Notes under the pieces: generated by a model
Told to the model about the DNA's origin: nothing
The model's database searches: none
What the model saw: only the letters and a program-made list of their open reading frames with translations
Assembly (NCBI GenBank): GCA_003212695.1
Contig: QCPC01000015.1
Location: forward strand, 1 to 40,229
Direction: 5' to 3'
DNA from: Prochlorococcus sp. AG-436-C13
Lineage (GTDB): Bacteria; Cyanobacteriota; Cyanobacteriia; PCC-6307; Cyanobiaceae
DNA length: 40,229 nt
In this document: piece by piece, positions 18,429 to 29,939 of the stretch
How the letters are laid out: each line of letters begins with the position of its first letter
How positions within the stretch are numbered: the first letter of the stretch is position 1
Made by a program: the position numbers and the translations under genes

Positions 18429-19493
18429 TTAAAGATTTTGCTTATTTCTCCATAAAATTAATTCTTTTAAAATTAGTTTTGCTGATCCTGAATTTATGGA
18501 ATGTCTAGCTTTCTCTATTCCTAGTGCTATGTTTTTTGATATGCCTAACATCCAATAATAAACTCCTGCATTCCATATAAGAGGATTGTATAAAGGACCT
18601 TTTCCGTCGAGAGCCTCTAAACTATTATTACTCCATATCTGGATATCTTCATAGATTGATTCTCTACTATTCAAGCAATAATCTCTAGCATTAAGCGTAA
18701 ATTGTTTAGTCTCTTGTTTTATACAATGGGTTCCAGTAGAAATTCTACTTATTGGAATATCTATACCTCCTTCAAGTCCTTTGATCATTACGACATTATT
18801 TTCCCCCAATATCCTAAGTGTTTTTATATGTCTACTTTCAGTAGGAGGATGAACAAAACCTGAAACTATTAAATGCTTGCCTTCATGAGCTGTCCATAGT
18901 AATTCCATACTTGCGATGGGTGGTCTTTTACCAATTTCCTCTCTATATCTAGTCAAACTGTCTGCTAAAGGAAAATGATCTGGTTGATGAATAAGTGCAA
19001 ATCCATTTTGTGAGAAACATTGCTGTACTTTATTGATACTCAGTTCACTTAGATTGAGTCCAAGAGCTGCAAATAATTCTTGAGTAGACACTCCATATTT
19101 AACTGGCAATCTTCCTGCTCCTTGAAGAATTACTGGCTGTGCAGCAGCTAAAAGTAAAAGAGTGGTAAGAGGATATATAGGTGATGTTTTTGTTCTTCCA
19201 TCGAAAGGCATTCCAAAGCAGATAGGTGGTTTTGCCTGTGATTCTGAAATAATTCTTGGCCCAAGTTTTTTGTAAGTGTCAATCATTCCAGCGAGTTCTT
19301 GTGGTTCTGGTCTTCTTATGCGGTGAGCAATTAGAAATGCGCCAATTTGTGCTGGACTAGGTTGACCTTTAAGAATTAGTTCGAGTGCATCGGCAGATTC
19401 GTCTCGTGACATTCCACGGCTACTTTTCTCTCCACTCCCTATCTTACGTAAGTAGCCTTTAAATCTATCCTTATTAGCAGATGTTTCATTCAT
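18429..19493 (-). CDS. TrpD2-like (YbiB) anthranilate phosphoribosyltransferase-related protein
   Basis: Protein of 354 aa with the nucleoside phosphorylase/TrpD fold. The N-terminal helical domain is clear (YLRKIGSGEKSSRGMSRDES, LILKGQPSPAQIGAFLIAHRIR). Catalytic motifs are degenerate: the TrpD glycine-rich G-T/D-G-G-D-x-x-x-T-x-N loop is replaced by MPFDGRTKTSP, and the KHGNR PRPP site by LQGAGRLPVKYG. This fits the TrpD2/YbiB branch, whose studied members bind nucleic acid and are not part of tryptophan synthesis. It should not be called trpD. Its ATG shares CATG with the cobA ATG on the other strand. It probably is not an active anthranilate phosphoribosyltransferase. Confidence 0.75.
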   Translation of the reverse strand: MNETSANKDRFKGYLRKIGSGEKSSRGMSRDESADALELILKGQPSPAQIGAFLIAHRIRRPEPQELAGMIDTYKKLGPRIISESQAKPPICFGMPFDGRTKTSPIYPLTTLLLLAAAQPVILQGAGRLPVKYGVSTQELFAALGLNLSELSINKVQQCFSQNGFALIHQPDHFPLADSLTRYREEIGKRPPIASMELLWTAHEGKHLIVSGFVHPPTESRHIKTLRILGENNVVMIKGLEGGIDIPISRISTGTHCIKQETKQFTLNARDYCLNSRESIYEDIQIWSNNSLEALDGKGPLYNPLIWNAGVYYWMLGISKNIALGIEKARHSINSGSAKLILKELILWRNKQNL

Positions 19494-20277
19494 GAAAGAT
19501 AAGCCACTAGGAAGTGTCTATTTAGTTGGAGCGGGTCCAGGAGACCCGGACTTATTAACTGTGAAGGCATTACGACTCATTAGTCAATGCGATGCACTTG
19601 TTTATGATGCTTTAGTTCCAAATGAGATGCTTGAATTAGTTAAAAAAGATTGTAAGTGTATTTTTGTTGGTAAAAGAAGAGGACATCATTCCACCCAACA
19701 ATCAACAACCAATACACTGCTTTTGAATTTAGCTAAGAGTCTAAAATCAGTTGTTCGTTTAAAAGGAGGAGATCCTTTTATGTTTGGACGTGGTGGAGAA
19801 GAAGCTAATTACTTGCAAAAATATGGCGTTTCTGTTCAGGTTATTCCTGGAATTACTGCTGGTATTGCTGCTTCAGCATATTTTGGTATACCTCTGACAC
19901 ATCGGCTTGCTGGAAGCTCAGTAACTTTTGTTACTGGTCATGAGGGTATTAATAAAAAAGGATTTTCTGTGAATTGGAATGGCCTAGCACAATCAGGCAA
20001 TAGTTTGGTTATTTATATGGGTGTACATAATTTAAATTATATTGTTAAAAAATTATTAACTGCTGGATGTTCTCCTAATACTCCATCAGCTGTTATTCAA
20101 CAGGCAACTGTGATAGGACAACGTTGCTTAAAGACTTCTTTGGATAGGCTCGTTCAAGATGTAGAGATTAGAAAATTTGTTTCTCCATCAATAATAATTA
20201 TTGGAGAAGTAGTCAATTTTCAGATTGAATCAATTGCTCCACCATTGGCTAATGTCACAATGCCAATCTTATTTTGA
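19492..20277 (+). CDS. cobA: Uroporphyrinogen-III C-methyltransferase
   Basis: SAM-dependent double methylation of uroporphyrinogen III to precorrin-2, the branch point to cobalamin and siroheme. It has 261 aa, the single-domain CobA size (no CysG dehydrogenase domain). The N-terminal SAM loop reads VYLVGAGPGDPDLLTVKAL; VVRLKGGDPFMFGRGGEE and VIPGITAGIAASAYFGIPLTHR follow, all diagnostic of SUMT. The ATG starts two residues ahead of the usual family start region and overlaps the divergent TrpD2-like ATG by 2 nt. It is convergent with pabC, with one base between the stops. It may serve B12 made for cobalamin enzymes, such as the B12-type radical SAM protein at 5784 (inference). Confidence 0.95.
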   Translation: MKDKPLGSVYLVGAGPGDPDLLTVKALRLISQCDALVYDALVPNEMLELVKKDCKCIFVGKRRGHHSTQQSTTNTLLLNLAKSLKSVVRLKGGDPFMFGRGGEEANYLQKYGVSVQVIPGITAGIAASAYFGIPLTHRLAGSSVTFVTGHEGINKKGFSVNWNGLAQSGNSLVIYMGVHNLNYIVKKLLTAGCSPNTPSAVIQQATVIGQRCLKTSLDRLVQDVEIRKFVSPSIIIIGEVVNFQIESIAPPLANVTMPILF

Positions 20278-20278
20278 A

Positions 20279-21106
20279 TTAATTTTGCAGTAGTAATCTC
20301 CAAAGATCTTTTGCTTTTTCATATTGTCTAAGATTAGTATTATTGACTTTTGTTATCGGTTGACAACCAAGACTATTTACCAATAGCCATTGATCATTAA
20401 TTTCTGGTTCTTCTGCAATCTTTGCCTCTTTTATTAAGCCAGTATTTAAGCCTTGTTGTCTCATTATACCTGGTAAGCATCCACTCTCTATTCTTGGAGT
20501 TAACCATTTATTATTTCTTTTGATAATTAGATTTGCCGTTGTTCCACAAGACATCTCTCCATTAGTACTGATAAGTAAAGCATCATCATAACCTGCAAGA
20601 TTGGATTCACGTCGAGCTAGAATAGATTGAATATATGAGAAAGTTTTGCATTGACTTAATAGACTATTCGCATTACGTTTCTCATTAATACTGATCATTG
20701 TTTTTATTGGTTGAAAGTTAGGAATATATTCATTAATTTCGAACCAAAACCTGTGAGAGGTTAGATTGCTTCTTCCATTTAATAAATTAATTCCTCGACT
20801 ATTATTATCTCCTCTACTCCAATTTAGTCTCAGTACTCCATTTCCATTGAACAACGAAACTTTCATTAAACTTTCATTGATTAATGGCTCTAAAAATAAT
20901 TTATCAGGAGGTATTGCCATACCAATTAACTTGGCTGTCCGTTTCCATCGGACAAGATGTTCTTCTAGTAATTGAGGCTCATTGTCGAGAATTAGAATTG
21001 TTTCGAAGATACCATCACACAGTGTTATTCCACGATCAATTATTGATAGTTTTATTTCACTACCAGTCATCCAATTGCCATCAATCCAGATTATTTTCTT
21101 AGACAT
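20279..21106 (-). CDS. pabC: Class IV aminotransferase, probable aminodeoxychorismate lyase
   Basis: PLP enzyme of fold type IV, 275 aa. It starts IIWIDGNWMTGSEIKLSIIDRG, with the CDGIFETI box that follows in PabC and branched-chain aminotransferases. The segment SQCKTFSYIQSILARRESNL carries the Schiff-base lysine, and SCGTTANLIIKRNNKWLTP plus GCLPGIMRQQ form the cofactor-phosphate and substrate region. PabC turns 4-amino-4-deoxychorismate into p-aminobenzoate and pyruvate. Assignment as PabC rather than IlvE or DAAT rests on its position directly after pabB (4 nt between). Convergent with cobA. Confidence 0.85.
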   Translation of the reverse strand: MSKKIIWIDGNWMTGSEIKLSIIDRGITLCDGIFETILILDNEPQLLEEHLVRWKRTAKLIGMAIPPDKLFLEPLINESLMKVSLFNGNGVLRLNWSRGDNNSRGINLLNGRSNLTSHRFWFEINEYIPNFQPIKTMISINEKRNANSLLSQCKTFSYIQSILARRESNLAGYDDALLISTNGEMSCGTTANLIIKRNNKWLTPRIESGCLPGIMRQQGLNTGLIKEAKIAEEPEINDQWLLVNSLGCQPITKVNNTNLRQYEKAKDLWRLLLQN

Positions 21107-21110
21107 TTTT

Positions 21111-22445
21111 TCATTGCAATGCTTCTAGAAGAGGCATTAACTTCCATATTAATTCCTCACTTTCATTATATGGATTTGAGTCTGCTACAATTCCACAACC
21201 AGCATGTAAACGTAAATAGTTTTTTTCAACTAAAAGAGAACGTATTAATATATTACTATCAAATTGACCATCCCAATTTAAATGCAGGAAAGAGCCGCAA
21301 TAAGGTCCTCTTGCAATAGGCTCAAACTCATATAAACGCTTGCATGCCCTTATTTTAGGTGCCCCTGTAATTGATCCTCCAGGCCAACATGCCTCAAGGG
21401 CATCAACCCAAGTTTTGTTTGGATTTAATTTGCCTGTTATAACAGAAGTTAAATGGTGAACTTTAGAAAAACTTTCTAATCCGACTAGCTGAGTAACATC
21501 TATAGTTCCGATTTGACATACTTTTCCAAGATCGTTTCTGAGTAAGTCTACAATCATTATATTTTCAGCTCTATCTTTTAGACTAGTAACTAAATCAGCT
21601 GCTAAATCCGAGTCTTCTATAGGATTGGGATTACGAGGTCTTGTTCCTTTTATTGGTCTTGTTTCTATTTCTTTTGTAGATGTAATTTTCAGGAAGCGTT
21701 CAGGTGAGGTAGATATTACTGCTTCTCCATAAGCTTCAGCTTGTCCTACTACTAGTCCAGAAAAAGGGGCTGGGCAAAACTTTCTTAGTTTTTCAAAAAG
21801 ATCAATAGATGGAATGTTCTCAGAGTTTTTTGCTTTACAGCATATTGAAAGATTGGCTTGAAAAATATCACCAGTGTCAATGTATTTTTTAAGGTTTATA
21901 ATTTTTTTTGCATATTCTTTTTGATTTGTTATCCATTCCCATTCATTTTTTGAGATCCCTTTAAATTGTTTGTTTTGATCTAAATGTTTAGTTGCATAGG
22001 TTGTTTGCAAATGTATGTCTTTGATTAATTTTGATATTTCACAAAATCTTTTTTGATTAACCCCTTCTAGCCATATTTCATGTTTTTCTAAATCAAATTT
22101 TATAACTGGATCATGTCGTGCCATCCATAAGGTTGCCATTGAGTCCTGTTTCCAAGGGTTTTGAGGTTCAATCCAGGCAGCTGCTTCATAACTCATCCAA
22201 CCAGTCCAATGGCCTGAGTGAATACTTCTTAATAATTCAAAAGGGTTTAATGCTGAGGGATGATTAGGCAAACCTCTAGAACATATGCTTTCTATTGGAT
22301 CTGCTGCCAAAATGGCCCAACGGCCATTTTTACTTTTATCACTGTCTAACCAAATTAAACCTGGTTCACCGTAAACTTCTATCAATCTTCTTGCCATCAT
22401 TACTGGCTCAATCCAGTTAAAGAGTTCTTTATATAGTTGGCTCAT
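21111..22445 (-). CDS. pabB: Aminodeoxychorismate synthase component I
   Basis: Aminates chorismate to 4-amino-4-deoxychorismate for folate synthesis, using ammonia from PabA (not in this window). It has 444 aa (E. coli 453). The chorismate-binding domain shows FQANLSICCKA, STSPERFLKI, ETRPIKGTRPRNPNPIEDS, AENIMIVDLLRNDLGKVCQ, CWPGGSITGAPKIRAC and LRLHAGCGIVADSNP. These are shared with anthranilate synthase component I; adjacency to pabC and the short N-terminal domain favour PabB. The ATG at 22445 lies 2 nt after the queC stop, so it is likely in one transcript with queC and pabC. Confidence 0.9.
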   Translation of the reverse strand: MSQLYKELFNWIEPVMMARRLIEVYGEPGLIWLDSDKSKNGRWAILAADPIESICSRGLPNHPSALNPFELLRSIHSGHWTGWMSYEAAAWIEPQNPWKQDSMATLWMARHDPVIKFDLEKHEIWLEGVNQKRFCEISKLIKDIHLQTTYATKHLDQNKQFKGISKNEWEWITNQKEYAKKIINLKKYIDTGDIFQANLSICCKAKNSENIPSIDLFEKLRKFCPAPFSGLVVGQAEAYGEAVISTSPERFLKITSTKEIETRPIKGTRPRNPNPIEDSDLAADLVTSLKDRAENIMIVDLLRNDLGKVCQIGTIDVTQLVGLESFSKVHHLTSVITGKLNPNKTWVDALEACWPGGSITGAPKIRACKRLYEFEPIARGPYCGSFLHLNWDGQFDSNILIRSLLVEKNYLRLHAGCGIVADSNPYNESEELIWKLMPLLEALQ

Positions 22446-22447
22446 TT

Positions 22448-23132
22448 TTAAAGAGCATTGCTAGGTTTTGAATAACCTGTTTTTAGTAGAGCACCATTTC
22501 TTATGCGACAACTATCACAAACGCCACATTCAGATTCTCCACCATTATAGCAACTCCAAGTAAGTCCAATTGGTACATCTAATCTAAGAGCCTCTTGAAC
22601 TATTTGGACTTTATTCCAATTGATTAGAGGTGCCCATAAGTTTATTTGATTATTTTCTCTTCCCGCTTTACTTGAAAGATTTGCCAGTTTTTGGTACGCC
22701 TCTAAGTAATCAGGCCTACAATCTGGATACCCTGAATAATCCATGGCATTTATTCCTAGTATCAAATTATTTGATTTCTTGGCTTCCGCAAGGCTAAGAC
22801 CAATAGCAATAAAAACTGTATTCCTTCCTGGAACATATGTATTTGGTATAACTCCTTGTATAACACCTTTGTTTGGCACTAATTGCTTCAGATCAGTTAA
22901 TGATGACCCCCCCCCAAGTGGATAAATTTATATCTATTATATGGTGTTCCAATAATTTAAAGTGATTGGCTATATCTATAGCAGCTTTAAGCTCACGCTG
23001 ATGTCTTTGACCATAATTAAATGATAGGCCTATAACTTTGTGTCCTTTTTCTAGTGCAATTGCGATAGCAGTTGTAGAATCTAGGCCTCCTGATAGAAGT
23101 CCTATGGTTGTAGGATTTTTTTGAATAGACAT
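22448..23132 (-). pseudogene. queC: 7-cyano-7-deazaguanine synthase, frameshifted at a run of nine G
   Basis: QueC makes preQ0 from 7-carboxy-7-deazaguanine, ATP and ammonia on the path to queuosine. The 5' part (start ATG 23132) has the P-loop [16 protein letters not shown] and [14 protein letters not shown], then reads [10 protein letters not shown] and stops at 22893. The 3' part in another frame reads [52 protein letters not shown] and the zinc-binding [13 protein letters not shown]. Removing one G from the run at 22907-22915 joins them into a normal 227-aa QueC with [10 protein letters not shown] at the seam. queE sits 65 nt upstream and pabB 2 nt downstream. The gene may be dead, phase-variable, rescued by slippage on the homopolymer, or simply misread in sequencing. 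Confidence 0.88.
22907..22915. repeat. Nine-base C/G homopolymer inside queC
   Basis: A run of nine C on the plus strand (nine G in the queC sense strand), at codons T-W-G-G. Such a run stands out in this AT-rich window. Eight bases would keep queC in frame. Confidence 0.95.
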
Positions 23133-23197
23133 TATAGATTTGTTTTTCTAAGCTGTGCTTTTAATAACTAATAACTATAGTTAAATTTGCTATTTTT

Positions 23198-25557
<2,360 letters not shown>

Positions 25558-25629
25558 TTAAATTAACTCGATTTTGACCAAGGCCATGAAATTCAAATGA
25601 TTGATTTAGAACCTATAGATAATATGAAG

Positions 25630-27450
25630 CTATTCATTTTTTGTGTCCATGTTGCTTATATGAAGCTCTTTTAATTGTTTTTTTGATACTAACGATGGCG
25701 CCTCGGTCATCAAGCACCGTGCTTGTTGAGTTTTTGGGAAAGCAATTGTATCTCTAATAGATTCTTCACCTGCTAATAGCATAATAATTCTATCTAAGCC
25801 AAATGCTATTCCTCCATGAGGAGGAGCTCCCATTTCTAGAGCTTCTAAAAGAAATCCAAATTGTTTTTTAGCTTCCATTAAGGGAAGCCCAATAGTTTCC
25901 AACACTTTTAATTGAAGGTCTGAGTCATGAATCCTCAGTGAGCCTCCACCTAGCTCTAGCCCATTTAAGACAAGATCGTAGGCCTTAGCCCTGGCTTGAG
26001 GTAGCTTTTCTGTCCATTTGGATTGTTCTATTCCTATATCTTCGTTATTAGGAGCACAGAATGGATGATGAAGAGCCTCTAAACGGTTTTCGTCTGAATT
26101 GAATTCAAACATTGGGAAATCAACTATCCAAAGGAAGTTCCAATTATTTTTTGCTTTATTCGCTTTTATTAGATCTAAATCTTTTGCAAGAAATTGCCTT
26201 AATTTATCTAAAGTTTTGTTCACTATTGCTGTATTGCCTGCTCCAAATAAAAGTAAATCTCCTTCTTCCGCATTTGTTTTTTTGAGTAGTGCGTCTTTTT
26301 GGGAATTGCTTAAATTGTCTTTGATTGCACCAATCGTATCTATTTCCTTATCTTTTCTAACTCTTATAAATGCAAGTCCTTTCGCGCCAGCTTTTTGGGC
26401 TTCACTAAAAATATCTCCTCCTGGTTTTATCCTGACATTGCTTATTAAAGTATTGCCTCCTTTAATATTGATGCATTTGACTGATCCTCCTGAAGCAATT
26501 GCTCCAGAAAATACTTTGAATCCTATATTTTTTAGTAATTCACTTACATTGACAAGCTCCATTCCATATCGAGTATCTGGCCTGTCAGTTCCAAAACGTT
26601 CCATAGATTCTTTCCAAGTCATTCGAGGAAATGGCAAATTTAGTTCTAACCCTTTGACTCTTTTCCATATTGATGAAATTAATTCTTCATTAAGTTTAAG
26701 AATGTCTTCTTGATTCATGAAGCTCATTTCTATATCCAGCTGCGTAAACTCTGGCTGTCTATCAGCTCTAAGATCTTCATCACGGAAACATCTAGCAACT
26801 TGGAAATATTTCTCTATTCCACCAATCATTAATAACTGTTTAAATAGCTGAGGCGATTGTGGCAATGCAAACCAATCTCCTTCATTAACTCTTGATGGGA
26901 CAATATAGTCTCTTGCACCCTCAGGGGTAGATTTAGTTAAAATAGGAGTTTCAACTTCTAGAAAATTTTTGTTTTCCAGAAAATTCCTAGATGTTTTTAT
27001 TACTTCGTTACGTAAACGTAGATTTTGCTTCATTCTTTCTCGCCTGATGTCTAAGTAACGATATTTAAGTCTAAGCTCTTCTTTTATTGGCTCTTCATCA
27101 TGAATAGAGACTGTGAAAGGCAAGTTAGCTTTCACTTTATTCACAATGAACAACTTGTTTGCTAATACTTCAATTTCGCCAGTTTTCAGTTTTGTATTAA
27201 ATGATTCAGATGGGCGAGACTTTACCTGTCCAGTGATTTGTATAACGGTTTCAGTACGTAGGCTCTCTGCAATAGAAAAAAGATTCGAGCCTTGATCTGG
27301 ATCAATAGTAATTTGTATTGTCCCAGTTAAGTCTCGTAGGTCAATGAAAATCACACCACCGTGATCTCTTGATCTATCTACCCACCCACATAGTTGAACA
27401 TTGGAGTTAATGTGCTTTTTGCGCAGTTCTCCACAGTAGTTGCTGCGCAT
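25630..27450 (-). CDS. aspS: Aspartyl-tRNA synthetase (bacterial type)
   Basis: Class II synthetase of 606 aa. The N-terminal OB-fold anticodon domain reads [23 protein letters not shown]. Class II motif 2 is [19 protein letters not shown] bacterial GAD insertion domain is present in the middle (around [14 protein letters not shown] to LLFGAGN). Motif 3 is [17 protein letters not shown]. The end [24 protein letters not shown] fits the family. The ATG at 27450 begins directly [10 protein letters not shown], as is usual. Whether it is discriminating or also charges tRNA-Asn cannot be read with certainty. It lies 72 nt after gcvT on the same strand. Confidence 0.97.
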   Translation of the reverse strand: MRSNYCGELRKKHINSNVQLCGWVDRSRDHGGVIFIDLRDLTGTIQITIDPDQGSNLFSIAESLRTETVIQITGQVKSRPSESFNTKLKTGEIEVLANKLFIVNKVKANLPFTVSIHDEEPIKEELRLKYRYLDIRRERMKQNLRLRNEVIKTSRNFLENKNFLEVETPILTKSTPEGARDYIVPSRVNEGDWFALPQSPQLFKQLLMIGGIEKYFQVARCFRDEDLRADRQPEFTQLDIEMSFMNQEDILKLNEELISSIWKRVKGLELNLPFPRMTWKESMERFGTDRPDTRYGMELVNVSELLKNIGFKVFSGAIASGGSVKCINIKGGNTLISNVRIKPGGDIFSEAQKAGAKGLAFIRVRKDKEIDTIGAIKDNLSNSQKDALLKKTNAEEGDLLLFGAGNTAIVNKTLDKLRQFLAKDLDLIKANKAKNNWNFLWIVDFPMFEFNSDENRLEALHHPFCAPNNEDIGIEQSKWTEKLPQARAKAYDLVLNGLELGGGSLRIHDSDLQLKVLETIGLPLMEAKKQFGFLLEALEMGAPPHGGIAFGLDRIIMLLAGEESIRDTIAFPKTQQARCLMTEAPSLVSKKQLKELHISNMDTKNE

Positions 27451-27522
27451 AAAAAAGATTCAGGTACAGAATAAGTTTCCTATAATATTAATGTATTGAG
27501 GTCTTAGGACACCTTAATAATG

Positions 27523-28641
27523 TCAGGAAACTCTGCGATAAAAGGGTCGTTTTACCACAATTGCTTTATGTAGTTTTTTCCTAATTTCAACATGTAATTC
27601 TGTGCCTAAACTTGAAATTTCTGTTGGTAGATAAGCTAGTGCTATTGCTTCATTCAAAGTTGGCGACCATGTCCCGCTAGTAATTTGACCAGTGATTTTG
27701 TTGTCATAGATTATTTTATATCCCTTACGAGCAATAGCTTTTCCTTCGAGTTTGAGTCCAACTAATTTCTTTTTTATACCTTCACGGTTTTGGATTTCCA
27801 GAGCTTCTTTACCAAAAAAATCTTTGGGATTTTCCATATGAACTAACCAACCTAAACCTGCTTCTAAAGGTGTTGTTTTTTGATTGATATCATTTCCATA
27901 AAGAGGCATGGCTGCTTCAAGCCTTAATGTGTCTCTTGCTCCTAATCCACAAGGAGTAACGCCATTTTTTATTAATTGCCTCCATATGGCTATTCCTCCT
28001 TCTTTGTTTGTAAGAATTTCAAAACCATCTTCTCCTGTGTAGCCTGTTCTAGCTAAAAACATTGAGAAGGATTCTTTATAATCATTTATTTTTACTTGCA
28101 TTCTACGATGGCCAAAACGAGGAATATTTCCCAATGGTTTATCTATAATTTCATTTAACTTTTGAATTGCTTTGGGACCTTGTAATGCAATTAGCACTCC
28201 ATCTTTTTTTGCATCTGAGAGTTCAATTTTATGAGGAGTAAGATTTTTTTTTAGCCATGCTAGATCTTCTTGGGTGCAACCAGCATTAATTACTGATAAT
28301 AGACAGTGATTATTTTTATTATCTATACCAAGGTCATAAATTATTAGATCATCAATAATACCTCCATCTTCATTAAGAAGTACTGTGTAACATGCTTCCC
28401 CAGGTCCAATACGGTCAAGGTCTGATGGAACAAGTTTTTGAAGCGTTTCTTTTGGATTGATTCCTTTAATTTCAAATACGCCCATATGAGAAATATCGAA
28501 TAAACCTGCATTATTTCTAACCGCATTATGCTCATTAATTAATCCTGAAAATTGTATTGGCATTTGCCATCCTGCGAATTCAACGATTCTTGCTCCTAGC
28601 TCTAGGCATGTTTGGTGAAGAGGTGTTGTCTTGGATGTCAT
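27523..28641 (-). CDS. gcvT: Aminomethyltransferase (glycine cleavage T protein)
   Basis: T protein of the glycine cleavage system: transfers the methylene group from the aminomethyl-lipoyl H protein to THF, central to photorespiratory glycine use. It has 372 aa (E. coli 364). Motifs: VEFAGWQMPIQFSGLINEHN, LFDISHMGVFEIKG, FLARTGYTGEDGFEI, CGLGARDTLRLEAAMPLYGN and ITSGTWSPTLNEAIALAYLP. P and H proteins are not in the window. I looked for a glycine riboswitch in the 135 nt upstream and saw no recognisable core. No good Shine-Dalgarno is near ATG 28641. Divergent from the small C/H protein gene. Confidence 0.96.
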   Translation of the reverse strand: MTSKTTPLHQTCLELGARIVEFAGWQMPIQFSGLINEHNAVRNNAGLFDISHMGVFEIKGINPKETLQKLVPSDLDRIGPGEACYTVLLNEDGGIIDDLIIYDLGIDNKNNHCLLSVINAGCTQEDLAWLKKNLTPHKIELSDAKKDGVLIALQGPKAIQKLNEIIDKPLGNIPRFGHRRMQVKINDYKESFSMFLARTGYTGEDGFEILTNKEGGIAIWRQLIKNGVTPCGLGARDTLRLEAAMPLYGNDINQKTTPLEAGLGWLVHMENPKDFFGKEALEIQNREGIKKKLVGLKLEGKAIARKGYKIIYDNKITGQITSGTWSPTLNEAIALAYLPTEISSLGTELHVEIRKKLHKAIVVKRPFYRRVS

Positions 28642-28776
28642 TAGTTATTCTTTAAATTTCCTCGTGTTTGGATCAACCTAACTAAGTGTTGAAAATTTTG
28701 TCTATATAGATTTTTTTAGGTTGTTGTCTCATTTTAGAACTTTAACTACTCTATAAGTCTGAGTCCGATATTTGGC

Positions 28777-29013
28777 ATGCGATTAAAGAAATCTTGTTTA
28801 AGTTGCAAATACAATCATGATATATCTGTTAAGTCATCCCTAATGACTTGGTGCTTACTTAGAAAAATAAAATTAAGCTCTGATTTCTCAGATTATGCTT
28901 TTTGTCATCATTGGACTCCCCAAGAGCATTGTTTGGACCCTATGGGAAGTACGACTAATATTCCTGAGCAACAATTAGATTTTGCTACAGAGCTAGTCAA
29001 AAATGATATTTAA
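28777..29013 (+). CDS. Small cysteine/histidine-cluster protein, unknown function
   Basis: A 78-aa ORF with an ordered cysteine pattern: C7-x2-C10, C26 in TWCLLRKIKL, and C43-H44-H45-W46 in YAFCHHW. Four cysteines plus histidines in the first 46 residues suggest a bound metal (zinc or Fe-S). The rest is a polar tail ending QQLDFATELVKNDI. It fills the divergent gap between gcvT and the end of speB and does not overlap either gene in antisense, which argues for a real gene. The TWC-LLR and FCHHW blocks read like conserved motifs of a picocyanobacterial small protein, but I cannot name the family. ATG 28777 is the first in frame near the motif; no strong ribosome site. Confidence 0.72.
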   Translation: MRLKKSCLSCKYNHDISVKSSLMTWCLLRKIKLSSDFSDYAFCHHWTPQEHCLDPMGSTTNIPEQQLDFATELVKNDI

Positions 29014-29060
29014 CTTGTTGTGGTAATTATTAAACTTTATTCTTATTTTTAACAATTCAC

Positions 29061-29939
29061 CTAAGAAATACTAAGTAGCATGATCATACTCCTAGTGGCT
29101 TTTGCTGCAAGTATACTGCTAATTCCTGATTGATCTAATTGAGGAGCTAATTCAACAATGTCTGCTCCTATAATATTATGATTTTTCAGAACATCTATTA
29201 CGAAACTAAAGTCTTGCCACAAGAAACCACCTGGTTCTGGAGTACCTGTTCCGGGCAAAACACTAGGGTCAAACCAGTCCAGATCTAATGTTAAATAAAT
29301 AGGTTTTCCGATATGAGGTTTTAATACTTCTCTTAATTCGTCTGTAGGTCTACCAAAAATATGGTTTATTAATCTTTTCTTATTTTTCATTTCTTGTATT
29401 TCTTCTTTCGTACCACTTCTTATCCCAAGTTGAAATATTGTTTTACTAGGTAGGATTTCGAGGCATCTTCGCATTGTGCAAGCATGATTATATTTTGATC
29501 CTAACCACTCTTCTCTTAAATCTGCATGAGCATCAAGTTGCAGTATTATTAGATTTGGAAAATGTTTGATTGCTCCTTCAATAGCACCAATTGTAGTTGA
29601 ATGTTCACCACCAAGTAGTAGAGGCTTAGCTTCCAACGAATAAATATATTCAGTAACATATTTCACCTGTTCAATAACTGGTTCTGGTGCACCATGAGGC
29701 ACTTCTAAATTGCCAAAGTCAGTGAAATTTATTGATTCGAGATCAAGATTTAATTGTGGACAATAAGATTCAATTCCAGAACTTACATTTTTTATTTCAG
29801 AGGGTCCAAATCTTGCTCCAGGTCTAAATGATGTAGTTCCATCGTATGGCACTCCATATAAACCTACTGAACAATTTTTATGACTTCTTTTAGAAGCCAT
29901 AAAAATAGATCCTTCACAGTTAAAACTTATCTTATTCAT
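29061..29939 (-). CDS. speB: Agmatinase / ureohydrolase
   Basis: Hydrolyses agmatine to putrescine and urea with two Mn ions. It has 292 aa, the normal family length. Metal ligands are visible in GGEHS (H113), DAHAD (D136, H138, D140) and LDLDWFDPS (D219, D221, D224). GVPYDGTTSFRPGARFGPSEI is the conserved N-terminal substrate loop, and GADIVELAPQLDQSG the C-terminal one. Other ureohydrolases (arginase, guanidinobutyrase) share these motifs; linkage to speE favours agmatinase. Its ATG overlaps the speE stop by 4 nt (ATGA), indicating translational coupling. A second in-frame ATG (MASKRSHKN) at codon 14 is an alternative start. Confidence 0.9.
   Translation of the reverse strand: MNKISFNCEGSIFMASKRSHKNCSVGLYGVPYDGTTSFRPGARFGPSEIKNVSSGIESYCPQLNLDLESINFTDFGNLEVPHGAPEPVIEQVKYVTEYIYSLEAKPLLLGGEHSTTIGAIEGAIKHFPNLIILQLDAHADLREEWLGSKYNHACTMRRCLEILPSKTIFQLGIRSGTKEEIQEMKNKKRLINHIFGRPTDELREVLKPHIGKPIYLTLDLDWFDPSVLPGTGTPEPGGFLWQDFSFVIDVLKNHNIIGADIVELAPQLDQSGISSILAAKATRSMIMLLSIS

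Noticed and set aside
27480-27522. AGGTGTCC...GACCT before aspS as terminator of gcvT
   Set aside because: Stem is imperfect beyond 4 bp and no T run follows in the right place.
28642-28776. Possible glycine riboswitch before gcvT
   Set aside because: The 135-nt leader is AT-rich and lacks the conserved GG-rich core and paired stems of a glycine aptamer.
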